Below, piece by piece: positions 27,486 through 35,557 of a DNA stretch of 64,000 nucleotides. The position numbers and the translations under genes were made by a program. Under the pieces are notes generated by a model. It was not told the DNA's origin, did no database searches, and was given only the letters and a program-made list of their open reading frames with translations. The DNA lies in the NCBI GenBank assembly GCA_937873155.1, contig CALMVZ010000011.1, positions 372,001 through 436,000 on the forward strand. The letters run 5' to 3'. Origin of the DNA: an uncultured Bacteroidota bacterium (lineage in GTDB: Bacteria > Bacteroidota > Bacteroidia > B-17B0 > Aurantibacillaceae). Within the stretch, counting starts at the first letter, position 1; each line of letters starts with the position of its first letter.

Positions 27486-27493
27486 CAAAACTA
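27486..27493 (-). promoter_or_regulatory. -7 promoter element TAGTTTTG of the six-gene operon
   Basis: Exact TANNTTTG on the minus strand, 18 nt before ATG 27467. It is the only obvious promoter for the genes down to 23739, whose spacings are 2-17 nt. Confidence 0.55.
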
Positions 27494-27683
27494 CGTCAGC
27501 CGTGAAGCCCGGTGAAACTGATTTGCGCCCCTCGCGTTTGTAAAACAGTGTGTTACGCGATTTCTAAAATTTTTAGTAGGATTTCTATGAGCCCTTTTGC
27601 GTTTTTCGCAAATCGAGAAAATCAACCTTGCTTTTTATGTAAAAACCAGTACCTTTAATTATTACATCCAACAAAAAATAGTA

Positions 27684-28685
27684 ATGGCAAAAACCTTAAA
27701 AAACCTGCCTCTACAGAATATTTTTATTCAAAAACTAAAAGAAAGCTTACCGAAAAATGTTGGTCTCGCTGAAGAAATGGCAGAGATATTAGAAATCAGT
27801 ACAGATAGTGCCTATCGCCGTATACGCGGGGAAACCGATCTGAGTATTGATGAGGTGTACCGCTTAACCAAAAAATACAATATTTCAGTTGATAGTGTTT
27901 TTTCAAACTTGAGCGATACCGTTACGTTCGCTTATACAAAGCTGACAGATAGCGCTGAGAATTTCGAAAAGTATTTAATGCGCATTTTAAATCATCTTAA
28001 ATTATTGAATACGCTTGAAGAGCGTAAACTCGTGTATGTTGCTGAAGAAGTTCCGATCTTTCATTCGTTCTATAGTCAGAAATTCATCGAGTTCAAATTA
28101 TTCTATTGGCAAAGAAGTGTTTTAAATGTACCCGATTACCAGGGAAAAAAATTTGAATTCGGTTTTGTGCCTGATAACCTGATCAATATTGCGCTGGAAT
28201 GTTCAAAGGAATATAAAAAAGTTCCTTCTGTTGAGATCTGGACACACGAAACGATCTTAACCGCAACAAAACAATTGGAGTTTTATGCCGATAGCGGAGT
28301 GTTCAAGAATAAAAATGACGCTTTGGAAATATTGGAAGAAATAAAAAAGATGGTTCAGTATCTTGAACAAAGCGCTGAATCAGGCCGTAAGGAAGTAAGT
28401 TCTAAGAACGAAAACTATCAATTGTATTGTAGCGAGGTTGTGTTAGGAACAAATTGTATTTATGTAAGCATGCCAAATGTAAACTACACGTATATATCTT
28501 TTAATACAATGAACTCATTAACCACGAATAACCACGAGTTCTGTGATGAGACCGAACACTGGATGAGGAACATAATAAAAAAGAGCACTTTAATAAGCGG
28601 TGTTGCAGAAAAAGAAAGATATCGCTTCTTCAGCGGCATGTACAAAAACATAGAGAATTGTCACACTAAACTGAAATCAGTATAA
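27684..28685 (+). CDS. HTH-domain protein, putative transcriptional regulator
   Basis: 333 residues from ATG 27684; an upstream extension to 27597 looks non-coding. A helix-turn-helix lies at about residues 27-70 (LAEEMAEILEISTDSAYRRIRG then LSIDEVYRLTKKYNIS), resembling BetR/Xre-like folds. The remaining ~260 residues are mostly helical with no known domain. No membrane segment. The gene stands alone, with a promoter for the next gene just after its stop. The target is unknown. Confidence 0.8.
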   Translation: MAKTLKNLPLQNIFIQKLKESLPKNVGLAEEMAEILEISTDSAYRRIRGETDLSIDEVYRLTKKYNISVDSVFSNLSDTVTFAYTKLTDSAENFEKYLMRILNHLKLLNTLEERKLVYVAEEVPIFHSFYSQKFIEFKLFYWQRSVLNVPDYQGKKFEFGFVPDNLINIALECSKEYKKVPSVEIWTHETILTATKQLEFYADSGVFKNKNDALEILEEIKKMVQYLEQSAESGRKEVSSKNENYQLYCSEVVLGTNCIYVSMPNVNYTYISFNTMNSLTTNNHEFCDETEHWMRNIIKKSTLISGVAEKERYRFFSGMYKNIENCHTKLKSV

Positions 28686-28695
28686 TAAAAAACAC

Positions 28696-28703
28696 TACAT
28701 TTG
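28696..28703 (+). promoter_or_regulatory. -7 promoter element TACATTTG
   Basis: Exact TANNTTTG, 46 nt before the DUF5606 gene start, so this gene has an ordinary leader. Confidence 0.55.
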
Positions 28704-28749
28704 TCCCGAAATAGGGATGCCAATGGCAAGTCCAAAAAATTAAAAGCAC

Positions 28750-29295
28750 ATGATCGATCTAACAGGGATAATTTCAATTTCAGGCCAGCCCGGATTATTT
28801 AAAATTATTGCGCAAAGCAAGAACGGTATTATTATTGAAGGCTTAGCTGATAAGAAAAGAACGAATATTTATTCTACAACTAAAGTATCAACTTTAGCTG
28901 ATATCGGAATGTATACAACAGGTGATGATAAGCCAATGGAAGAAATTATCACAGCAATTTTCGAAAAAGAAAAAGGCGGGCCATGCGTTGATGCAAAAGC
29001 TGACGATAAGGCGATAACAGCATATTTTGCTTCAGTATTACCTGATTATGATAAAGAACGTGTTTACGTAAGCAATATGCGTAAATTATTCAACTGGTAT
29101 ACTATTCTTCAAACCACAGGGAATTTAAAAGAAAAAGACGCTAATGCAGCAGAAACAGAAGAAAGTAAAGCGTTAAAAGCTGCGGCTGATAAAAACAAAG
29201 TCGCAAAAACGAATTTGAAAGACAGCAGTAAGAATGTAAAAACAAGCGCAGGCGTAACTAAAACCGCAGGCGTGAGAAAAACAGGAACTGCTTAA
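28750..29295 (+). CDS. DUF5606-family protein
   Basis: 181 residues. The N-terminal ~130 residues (MIDLTGIISISGQPGLFKI...MRKLFNWYTILQ) match the DUF5606 family found widely in Bacteroidota, with an SH3-like start. The C-terminal 50 residues are Ala/Lys/Thr-rich and probably disordered. Function unknown. A terminator shared with the converging gmk follows. Confidence 0.87.
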   Translation: MIDLTGIISISGQPGLFKIIAQSKNGIIIEGLADKKRTNIYSTTKVSTLADIGMYTTGDDKPMEEIITAIFEKEKGGPCVDAKADDKAITAYFASVLPDYDKERVYVSNMRKLFNWYTILQTTGNLKEKDANAAETEESKALKAAADKNKVAKTNLKDSSKNVKTSAGVTKTAGVRKTGTA

Positions 29296-29318
29296 TAGAA
29301 TAGAATTTTTAATGAAAG

Positions 29319-29349
29319 AATCCTTCTCCGAAACGAGAGGGATTTTTTA
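29319..29349. terminator. Bidirectional terminator between DUF5606 gene and gmk
   Basis: 10-bp stem AATCCTTCTC / GAGAGGGATT (one T-G pair) with loop CGAAAC, followed by TTTTT on the plus strand. It abuts the gmk stop at 29347. Confidence 0.8.
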
Positions 29350-29931
29350 TTTAGCAGGCTCGCAATTCAAAAATTCGCCAACAACTTTTTCTGCCTTTTT
29401 AAGAGCGTGGGCAAGATCTTCATTCAGGATTGATGTGTCAAATAATTCTGAGGTTCTTATTTCAGCTTCCGCTTTTGCAACCCGGCGCGCAATACTTTCA
29501 GGACTATCAGTGCTTCTTGAATTCAAGCGTTCTTCTAAAATTTTTATACTTGGCGGCATTACAAAAACAGCGAGTGCGTTTTTTCCGAATTGATTTTTCA
29601 GGTTCAAACCGCCCTCCACATCAATATCGAAGATCACAGCTTTGCCTTTTGCCCAAATAGACTCTACTTCGCTTCGTAAAGTGCCGTAACAAGCGCCGGC
29701 ATAAACCTCTTCCCACTCTAAAAAATCACCCGCATCTACTTTTTTCTTGAATTCTTCAGGGCTTAAATAATGATAGTCTTTACCGTTCTCTTCAACCCCT
29801 CTTTTAGGGCGGCTGGTGGCTGAAATAGAAAAACCCAGCGCACCCGGGAAAACCTTTAGTAAGTGCCTGACAATAGTGGTCTTACCCGATCCTGAAGGGG
29901 CTGAGAATATGACCAGTTTGCCGTTTTCCAT
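29347..29931 (-). CDS. gmk: Guanylate kinase
   Basis: 194 residues from ATG 29931. Catalyses ATP + GMP to ADP + GDP. The P-loop FSAPSGSGKTT is near residue 10, GMP-binding SRPKRGVEENGKDYHYLS follows, and IFDIDVEGG is present; length and motifs are standard. The -7 element TATCTTTG ends only 3 nt before the ATG, so its mRNA may be leaderless. A TTG 6 nt upstream is unlikely because it sits in the promoter. Transcribed against neighbouring housekeeping genes. Confidence 0.96.
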   Translation of the reverse strand: MENGKLVIFSAPSGSGKTTIVRHLLKVFPGALGFSISATSRPKRGVEENGKDYHYLSPEEFKKKVDAGDFLEWEEVYAGACYGTLRSEVESIWAKGKAVIFDIDVEGGLNLKNQFGKNALAVFVMPPSIKILEERLNSRSTDSPESIARRVAKAEAEIRTSELFDTSILNEDLAHALKKAEKVVGEFLNCEPAK

Positions 29932-29934
29932 AGT

Positions 29935-29942
29935 CAAAGATA
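29935..29942 (-). promoter_or_regulatory. -7 promoter element TATCTTTG of gmk
   Basis: Exact TANNTTTG on the minus strand with only ACT between it and the ATG. No clear -33 TTG is seen. Confidence 0.55.
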
Positions 29943-29992
29943 AAGCAAAAAGCGCCTCCTTTGTTTAAAACCCTGTTTTTTGTTGAAAAAGC

Positions 29993-30023
29993 TTGTATAA
30001 ACTCCCCTAATAGCCTATCTTTG
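29993..30023 (+). promoter_or_regulatory. Promoter of rplU-rpmA
   Basis: -33 TTG at 29993-29995, 20-nt spacer, -7 TATCTTTG at 30016-30023: a full Bacteroidota-type promoter, 33 nt before the rplU start. Confidence 0.75.
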
Positions 30024-30056
30024 CCCTCCCAATTTATTAACTAAAAAAAGATACCC

Positions 30057-30530
30057 ATGTATGCAATTGTAGAAATAGCCGGGCAACAGTTTAAAGTGGA
30101 ACGTGGAAATAAAGTATACGTTCACCGCCTTGAGGCTAACGAGGGTTCTAAAGTGGAGTTTGACAAAGTGTTACTAGTTGACAACGATGGCAAAATTTCA
30201 GTTGGAAATCCTACCGTGGATGGCGCCAAAGTAGCGGCCACCGTTATTGAGCACCTGAAAGGTGACAAAGTTATTGTGTTTAAAAAATTACGCCGTAAAG
30301 GGTACCAGAAATGGAACAACCACCGTCAATCTTTTACACAAATTTTAATTCAAGGTGTTTTAGGAAAAGGCGAAACTTTAAAAGACGAAATTAAAGTTGA
30401 GAAAAAAGTTCGCGTTGGTACTCCTGCAAAAAACACTAAAGAAGTTGCTGAAGTAAAAGAAGCGCCTGCAAAGAAAGCTCCCGCTAAAAAAGCAGCAGCA
30501 AAAAAAGTAACTAAGAAAAAAGAAGATTAA
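30057..30530 (+). CDS. rplU: 50S ribosomal protein L21 with basic C-terminal tail
   Basis: 157 residues. The L21 core (~1-105) is clear: [15 protein letters not shown] at the N-terminus and the signature [21 protein letters not shown]. The remaining ~50 residues are a Lys/Ala-rich tail ([21 protein letters not shown]) that ordinary L21 (about 103 residues) lacks; similar tails occur in some Bacteroidota. It binds 23S rRNA in the large subunit. First gene of the classical rplU-rpmA pair. Confidence 0.97.
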   Translation: MYAIVEIAGQQFKVERGNKVYVHRLEANEGSKVEFDKVLLVDNDGKISVGNPTVDGAKVAATVIEHLKGDKVIVFKKLRRKGYQKWNNHRQSFTQILIQGVLGKGETLKDEIKVEKKVRVGTPAKNTKEVAEVKEAPAKKAPAKKAAAKKVTKKKED

Positions 30531-30605
30531 TAAACTGAATGCAGAATTAAAAATGTAGAACGCAAAATTCTTAATTCTTAACTCTCAATTCTTAATTTTA
30601 AAAAA

Positions 30606-30866
30606 ATGGCACACAAAAAAGGCGAAGGTAAAGTAAAGAACGGTCGCGAATCACACAGCAAACGCTTAGGCGTTAAAATTTTCGGTGGTGAAACTTGTAT
30701 CTCAGGAAACATCATCGTGCGTCAACGCGGAACTAAACACAATCCGGGCGAGAACGTAGGTATGGGAAAAGATCATACTTTGTTCGCATTAACTGATGGC
30801 GTTGTAGTTTTCAAAAAGAAAAGAAACGATAAATCGTACGTTTCGGTTGTTCCTGCTAAAGCATAA
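30606..30866 (+). CDS. rpmA: 50S ribosomal protein L27
   Basis: 86 residues. [22 protein letters not shown] and [19 protein letters not shown] are the L27 signatures; its N-terminus reaches the peptidyl-transferase centre. It lies 75 nt behind rplU and is followed by a strong terminator. No N-terminal propeptide for cleavage is present. Confidence 0.98.
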   Translation: MAHKKGEGKVKNGRESHSKRLGVKIFGGETCISGNIIVRQRGTKHNPGENVGMGKDHTLFALTDGVVVFKKKRNDKSYVSVVPAKA

Positions 30867-30896
30867 GAAAAACCCGAACGCTTAATAATTATTATT

Positions 30897-30928
30897 AAAA
30901 GCCCTCCGGTTTTTCGGCGGGCTTTTTT
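30897..30928 (+). terminator. Rho-independent terminator after rpmA
   Basis: AAAAGCCC-t-CCG / CGG-c-GGGCTTTT with one mismatch, followed by further T residues. Confidence 0.88.
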
Positions 30929-30946
30929 ATTTATATTTATAATACC

Positions 30947-32221
30947 ATGTTACAATTAAATTACATCCGCGAGAATAAAGACGAAGTATTAAAACGTTTA
31001 GCGATCAAGAATTTCAAAGACGCAGAGACCATCATCAATAAGGTGATGGAACTGGATAATGCCCGACGCGCTTCTCAAAAAGAAGGCGATGCTATAAAAG
31101 CTGAAGCAAACGCGATCGCAAAGCAAATCGGCGAGTTAATGAAAAGCGGCAAGAAAGAAGAAGCTGAAATCCAAAAGGCAAAAACCGCAGAGTTAAAACA
31201 AAAAGAAAAACAACTGGACGAATCTTTAAAAGGAATTGAAGACGAGATCCATAAATTATTAGTGCAGGTTCCAAATACGCCAAGCACAAAAGTTCCTGCA
31301 GGAAAAACACCTGAAGATAACGAAGTTGTTTTCGAACATGGCGCTAAACCAACGTTGCCTCCTGGTTCTGTTCCGCATTGGGAATTGACAACGAAATATA
31401 ATTTAATTGATTTTGAATTAGGCGTTAAACTAACAGGTGCAGGATTTCCTGTTTACAAAGGAAAAGGCGCAAGACTGCAACGCGCATTAATAAATTATTT
31501 TTTAGATAAGGCAACTTCTGCAGGTTATATGGAAATTCAACCGCCGATCATGGTGAATGAGGACAGCGGTTATGGCACAGGACAATTACCGGATAAAGAA
31601 GGGCAAATGTACCATGTACAAATTGATAATTTGTATTTGATCCCGACGGCTGAGGTTCCTATTACAAATATTTACCGTGACGTTATTTTGAAAGAAAGCG
31701 ATCTGCCAATTAAAAATTGCGGATACACGCCATGCTTCAGAAGAGAAGCTGGCAGTTACGGAAAAGATGTACGAGGATTAAATCGTTTACATCAGTTTGA
31801 TAAAGTAGAGATCGTTCAAATAGCGCATCCCGATAAAAGTTACGAAACACTGGAAGGCATGCGTGAATTTGTTGCAGGCATTTTAAAAGAATTAGAATTG
31901 CCATTCCGCACTTTAAAGCTATGCGGAGGAGATATGAGTTTTGCTTCAGCTTTAACTTATGATATGGAAGTTTGGAGCGCCGCACAGCAACGCTGGTTAG
32001 AGGTTAGTTCTGTAAGCAACTTCGAAACGTTTCAAACCAATCGTTTAAAATGCCGCTTTAAAGGTGCAGATGGAAAAACTCAATTAGCACACAGCTTGAA
32101 CGGAAGCGCATTAGCATTACCGCGTATTGTTGCTTCTTTATTGGAGAATAACCAAACCCCGGAAGGAATTAAATTGCCAAAAGTATTAGTGCCTTACGCA
32201 GGATTTGAGATCATCAACTAA
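30947..32221 (+). CDS. serS: Serine--tRNA ligase
   Basis: 424 residues, standard length. The N-terminal antiparallel coiled coil (~30-105) binds the long variable arm of tRNA-Ser. Class II catalytic motifs are visible: motif 2 CFRREAGSYGKDVRGLNRLHQF and motif 3 NGSALALPRIVASLLENNQ. It charges tRNA-Ser and tRNA-Sec-like substrates with serine. The next lipoprotein gene starts 1 nt after its stop, so serS leads a three-gene operon. Confidence 0.97.
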   Translation: MLQLNYIRENKDEVLKRLAIKNFKDAETIINKVMELDNARRASQKEGDAIKAEANAIAKQIGELMKSGKKEEAEIQKAKTAELKQKEKQLDESLKGIEDEIHKLLVQVPNTPSTKVPAGKTPEDNEVVFEHGAKPTLPPGSVPHWELTTKYNLIDFELGVKLTGAGFPVYKGKGARLQRALINYFLDKATSAGYMEIQPPIMVNEDSGYGTGQLPDKEGQMYHVQIDNLYLIPTAEVPITNIYRDVILKESDLPIKNCGYTPCFRREAGSYGKDVRGLNRLHQFDKVEIVQIAHPDKSYETLEGMREFVAGILKELELPFRTLKLCGGDMSFASALTYDMEVWSAAQQRWLEVSSVSNFETFQTNRLKCRFKGADGKTQLAHSLNGSALALPRIVASLLENNQTPEGIKLPKVLVPYAGFEIIN

Positions 32222-32222
32222 A

Positions 32223-32801
32223 ATGCGGAACCTTTTTTTAATAATAACTCTGTCTTCACTTTTTTTTGTGAAGTGTGGCCACACGAATTATTATGAAAAA
32301 GAAACTTCTATCCTCGACAGTACAAAGATTGTTCTACAGGTAAAACTAAGTGAATTAAAAAAGTCTGAACAGGTAATGGAATCGCTACAGTATTCGAAAT
32401 ACGAAACGTATGCAGCTTTCCTGAAGAATAATGTTAAAGATACGATCGGGAAAACGGAAGGAAATGCTTTACAGATGTTCGTTAAAGCTGGCGAGACCAT
32501 CAAAGGATTTAATAAAAGCAAGCCGGAGCTGGTAAAACAAACCGAGATCAGCATCACGCAAATTCAAAAGCTATCTTCTGATCTGAAAGAAAATAATGTA
32601 CAGATAAATGTCGTTCAGCCGTATTATAATTCAGAAAGAGGGCATGCAGACGAATTGATCAAAACCATTGAGCAAAATGTAAAAGCGCTTAATCTTAGTT
32701 TAAATAATTATAAAAATTCACTTCCGAGAACAGAAGAATATATAAAGCGTATCAATAACGGTCAGCTCCCAACCGTAGTGGCGGATTCTACTTTAGATTA
32801 A
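32223..32801 (+). CDS. Lipoprotein, mostly helical, function unknown
   Basis: 192 residues from ATG 32223, 1 nt after the serS stop. MRNLFLIITLSSLFFVKCGH is a lipoprotein signal (Cys after VK). The rest is predicted to be long helices (LQVKLSELKKSEQVMESL, ELIKTIEQNVKALNLSLNNY). Its stop codon overlaps the ybeY ATG (TAATG), so the two are translationally coupled. No family is recognised. Confidence 0.82.
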   Translation: MRNLFLIITLSSLFFVKCGHTNYYEKETSILDSTKIVLQVKLSELKKSEQVMESLQYSKYETYAAFLKNNVKDTIGKTEGNALQMFVKAGETIKGFNKSKPELVKQTEISITQIQKLSSDLKENNVQINVVQPYYNSERGHADELIKTIEQNVKALNLSLNNYKNSLPRTEEYIKRINNGQLPTVVADSTLD

Positions 32802-33226
32802 TGGCAATTCATTTTTCAAACGATAATATTACTTTTAAGCTGGAGAATAAGGCTAAATTAAAATTATGGATCGCCTCCGTAGTAAAAAAAGAGAAATGTA
32901 GTTTGGGGCAACTGAATTATACGTTCATGTCAGACGATTCGCTTCTTAAGATCAACATCGAATATTTGAAGCATAACACTTATACGGATATTATCACTTT
33001 CAACTACAACGAAGGGGAAAAGATCTCCGGGGATATTTTTATTAGTATTGACCGCATTAAAGAGAATGCGGAAAAATTCAAAACAGACTTCCGGGAAGAA
33101 CTTCACAGGGTGATGATCCACGGCGTTCTGCACCTTTGCGGGTATAAAGACAAAGCCAAAACCGATTCAGATTTAATGCGCAAGAAGGAAAATGCTTCGC
33201 TCCGACTATTGAAACAGTCGAAATAA
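32801..33226 (+). CDS. ybeY: Endoribonuclease YbeY (rRNA maturation)
   Basis: 141 residues. The zinc-site segment HRVMIHGVLHLCGYKDK matches the UPF0054/YbeY signature; the canonical third His is Lys here, as I recall for Bacteroidota homologues. It processes 16S rRNA 3' ends and takes part in ribosome quality control. It overlaps the upstream lipoprotein stop by 1 nt and ends the serS operon. Confidence 0.93.
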   Translation: MAIHFSNDNITFKLENKAKLKLWIASVVKKEKCSLGQLNYTFMSDDSLLKINIEYLKHNTYTDIITFNYNEGEKISGDIFISIDRIKENAEKFKTDFREELHRVMIHGVLHLCGYKDKAKTDSDLMRKKENASLRLLKQSK

Positions 33227-33311
33227 TGAGGTAAAAATCTTGCAAAAGCAGTAAATTAGGATATATTTGTCATATAGTGATGCCTTCGGCAATTTCACAA
33301 AATTTATCCTG

Positions 33312-35504
33312 ATGAAGAAATTTTTACTCCTTGTGTTTTCTTTAATTTTAAGTTCAGGTTTGTTTTCACAAAACACTTCCGATGCGGCCGTTCAGATAAC
33401 CGCTACAACCAATAGTACCACACCACAGATCACGTTGAACTGGGTTGGGAACGCAACAACCACACAATACACAGTTTACCGCAAATTAAAAACAGCTACT
33501 TCGTGGGGAGCAGTACTCGCAACTGTGAGCGGAACAGTGAATCAATATGTAGATAATGCTGTTACTACAGGAACAAATTACGAATACAGAATTATAAGAA
33601 CAGGCAGCGGCTATACCGGGTATGGATACATCAACTCAGGGATTAATATTCCGGCAGTAGATAAGAAAGGCAAATTAATTTTATTAGTTGATAGTACTTT
33701 TATCACATCACTTTCAGCAGAACTGAAACGTTTGGAAGACGATCTTGAAGGCGACGGTTGGACAGTTATCCGCCATAATGTTTTAAGAAGCGGAACAGTT
33801 ACGCATGTGAAATCATTCGTAGTAGCCGATTACGCATTGGATCCTATGAATACAAAAGCGATTTTTATTGTCGGGCACGTTCCGGTTCCTTATAGCGGCA
33901 ATTTAAATCCGGATGGACATCCGGATCATTTAGGCGCATGGCCAACAGATACGTATTATGGGGATGTAAACGGAACATGGACAGACGTTTCAGTTACTTC
34001 AACAACAGTTTCTCCGCCGCGAACACAGAACGTTCCGGGCGATAAAAAATTCGATCAAAGCGCGATCCCATCTGACCTCGAGTTACAAGTCGGGCGTGCT
34101 GATTTCGCAAACCTTCCTTCTTTTGCAGCAACGGAACAAACCTTATTGAAAAATTATTTAGACCAGGATCACGATTTCCGAATGAAAATATATTCTCCAG
34201 TAAGACGCGCCACCATTGATGATAATTTCGGGTACTTCGGGGGGGAAGCCTTTGCTGCCAGCGGCTATAAAAATTTTGCGCCGCTTGTCGGTTCTTCTAA
34301 TATAATAGCCGGAGATTATTTTACCGATATGACAGCAGGGTCTTATTTGTGGTCTTATGGTTGTGGCGGCGGAACTTATACAAGCGCATCAGGCGTAGGT
34401 TCAACGGCAAATTTCGTTACATCTAATTTGCAAGGTGTATTCACTATGTTATTTGGTTCGTACTTTGGTGATTGGGATGCAACAGATGACTTTTTAAGAG
34501 CAGCACTTGCACAAGGAAAGATCCTGACGAATGTTTGGTCAGGGCGCGTGCATTATCAGTTGCATCATATGGGATTGGGAGAGAATATTGGTTATAGCGT
34601 CATGCAAACGCAAAATAATATTGGTTCCGTTTATTTCGGAAGCCCAACAGGAATTACAGGAAGATGGGTGCACCATGGATTAATGGGAGATCCAACTTTG
34701 AAGAATGATGTTGTGGGCCCCGTTTCAAATGTAGTTGCCACTAAAGCGGGAAATAACTGTAACATTACCTGGAGCGCTTCAACAGAAACCGCTATCGCCG
34801 GATATAATATTTACATGAAGAATGACACGAACACAGCTTACGTAAAACTGAACGCATCTCCAATTGCCGCAACGAACTATACAGACCTTTGTTTGTTATA
34901 TAAGGGAATTTATAAATATATGGTTCGTACAGTGAAATTAGAAACAACACCAAGCGGAACCTATTATAATTTAAGTGACGGAGTTTCAGATACCGCAATG
35001 AATAATAATAATTTAAAAGTGAATGCGGCCTTTACACAAAGTGCAATTAGTAACACTGTGAATTTTACGAATACATCAGCAGGCGCTGCAACTTACTTGT
35101 GGAATTTCGGGGATGCTACAACAAGTATAGCAACAAGCCCTGCTCATACATATACTGCAAATGGAACCTACACCGTAACTTTGATCGGATATAATTCATG
35201 CAATAGCGATACTGCAAAACTTGTTGTGACGATCTTATCTGCAGGACTTGATGAGCTGGCATTAAGTAACAGTGTTATACTTTCTCCAAATCCGAGCAGC
35301 GGAAAACTAACATTATCTATTAATACTATTTCTGACTCGTTCCGGGCAATTATTTTCAATGCTGAAGGAAAAGAAGTGTTCAGACAAGAGGGAATTAAAG
35401 AAACGCAAGGGATCGATCTTTCAGGAGTAGGAGCAGGAATTTACTTTCTTCAGTTGAAGAATGAGGCCGGAACAATGATCACCAGGAAATTTTTCATTGA
35501 ATAA
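33312..35504 (+). CDS. T9SS type A protein with FnIII, C25-like and PKD domains
   Basis: 730 residues from ATG 33312. Signal peptide ends GLFSQ. An FnIII-like domain (~20-110) leads into a region that resembles the gingipain (C25) caspase-like fold: KLILLVDS, IFIVGHVPVPY and TDTYYGDVNG. Where C25 enzymes have GHG and a catalytic Cys, this protein has SYGCGGG (C351) and LFGSYFGDW (S383), so it may be inactive or use a different mechanism. A second FnIII, a PKD domain (ATYLWNFGDATTS) and a T9SS type A sorting domain (LSPNPSSGKL...GAGIYFLQL) follow. Predicted to be a surface or secreted protein. Confidence 0.82.
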   Translation: MKKFLLLVFSLILSSGLFSQNTSDAAVQITATTNSTTPQITLNWVGNATTTQYTVYRKLKTATSWGAVLATVSGTVNQYVDNAVTTGTNYEYRIIRTGSGYTGYGYINSGINIPAVDKKGKLILLVDSTFITSLSAELKRLEDDLEGDGWTVIRHNVLRSGTVTHVKSFVVADYALDPMNTKAIFIVGHVPVPYSGNLNPDGHPDHLGAWPTDTYYGDVNGTWTDVSVTSTTVSPPRTQNVPGDKKFDQSAIPSDLELQVGRADFANLPSFAATEQTLLKNYLDQDHDFRMKIYSPVRRATIDDNFGYFGGEAFAASGYKNFAPLVGSSNIIAGDYFTDMTAGSYLWSYGCGGGTYTSASGVGSTANFVTSNLQGVFTMLFGSYFGDWDATDDFLRAALAQGKILTNVWSGRVHYQLHHMGLGENIGYSVMQTQNNIGSVYFGSPTGITGRWVHHGLMGDPTLKNDVVGPVSNVVATKAGNNCNITWSASTETAIAGYNIYMKNDTNTAYVKLNASPIAATNYTDLCLLYKGIYKYMVRTVKLETTPSGTYYNLSDGVSDTAMNNNNLKVNAAFTQSAISNTVNFTNTSAGAATYLWNFGDATTSIATSPAHTYTANGTYTVTLIGYNSCNSDTAKLVVTILSAGLDELALSNSVILSPNPSSGKLTLSINTISDSFRAIIFNAEGKEVFRQEGIKETQGIDLSGVGAGIYFLQLKNEAGTMITRKFFIE

Positions 35505-35545
35505 ATCACCCAAAAAGGGTTAATATATAATTAGGGAAAATCAGG

Positions 35546-35553
35546 TAACTTAG
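35546..35553 (+). promoter_or_regulatory. Imperfect -7 element TAACTTAG of the M1 peptidase gene
   Basis: One mismatch to TANNTTTG and only 4 nt from the ATG at 35558. The same TTAG variant and spacing occur before the gene at 53818. Confidence 0.35.
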
Positions 35554-35557
35554 GGCT

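Noticed and set aside
32801-33226. Inactivated YbeY because the third zinc His is Lys
   Set aside because: From my knowledge of the family the HGVLHLCGYKDK form is usual in Bacteroidota; not evidence of decay.
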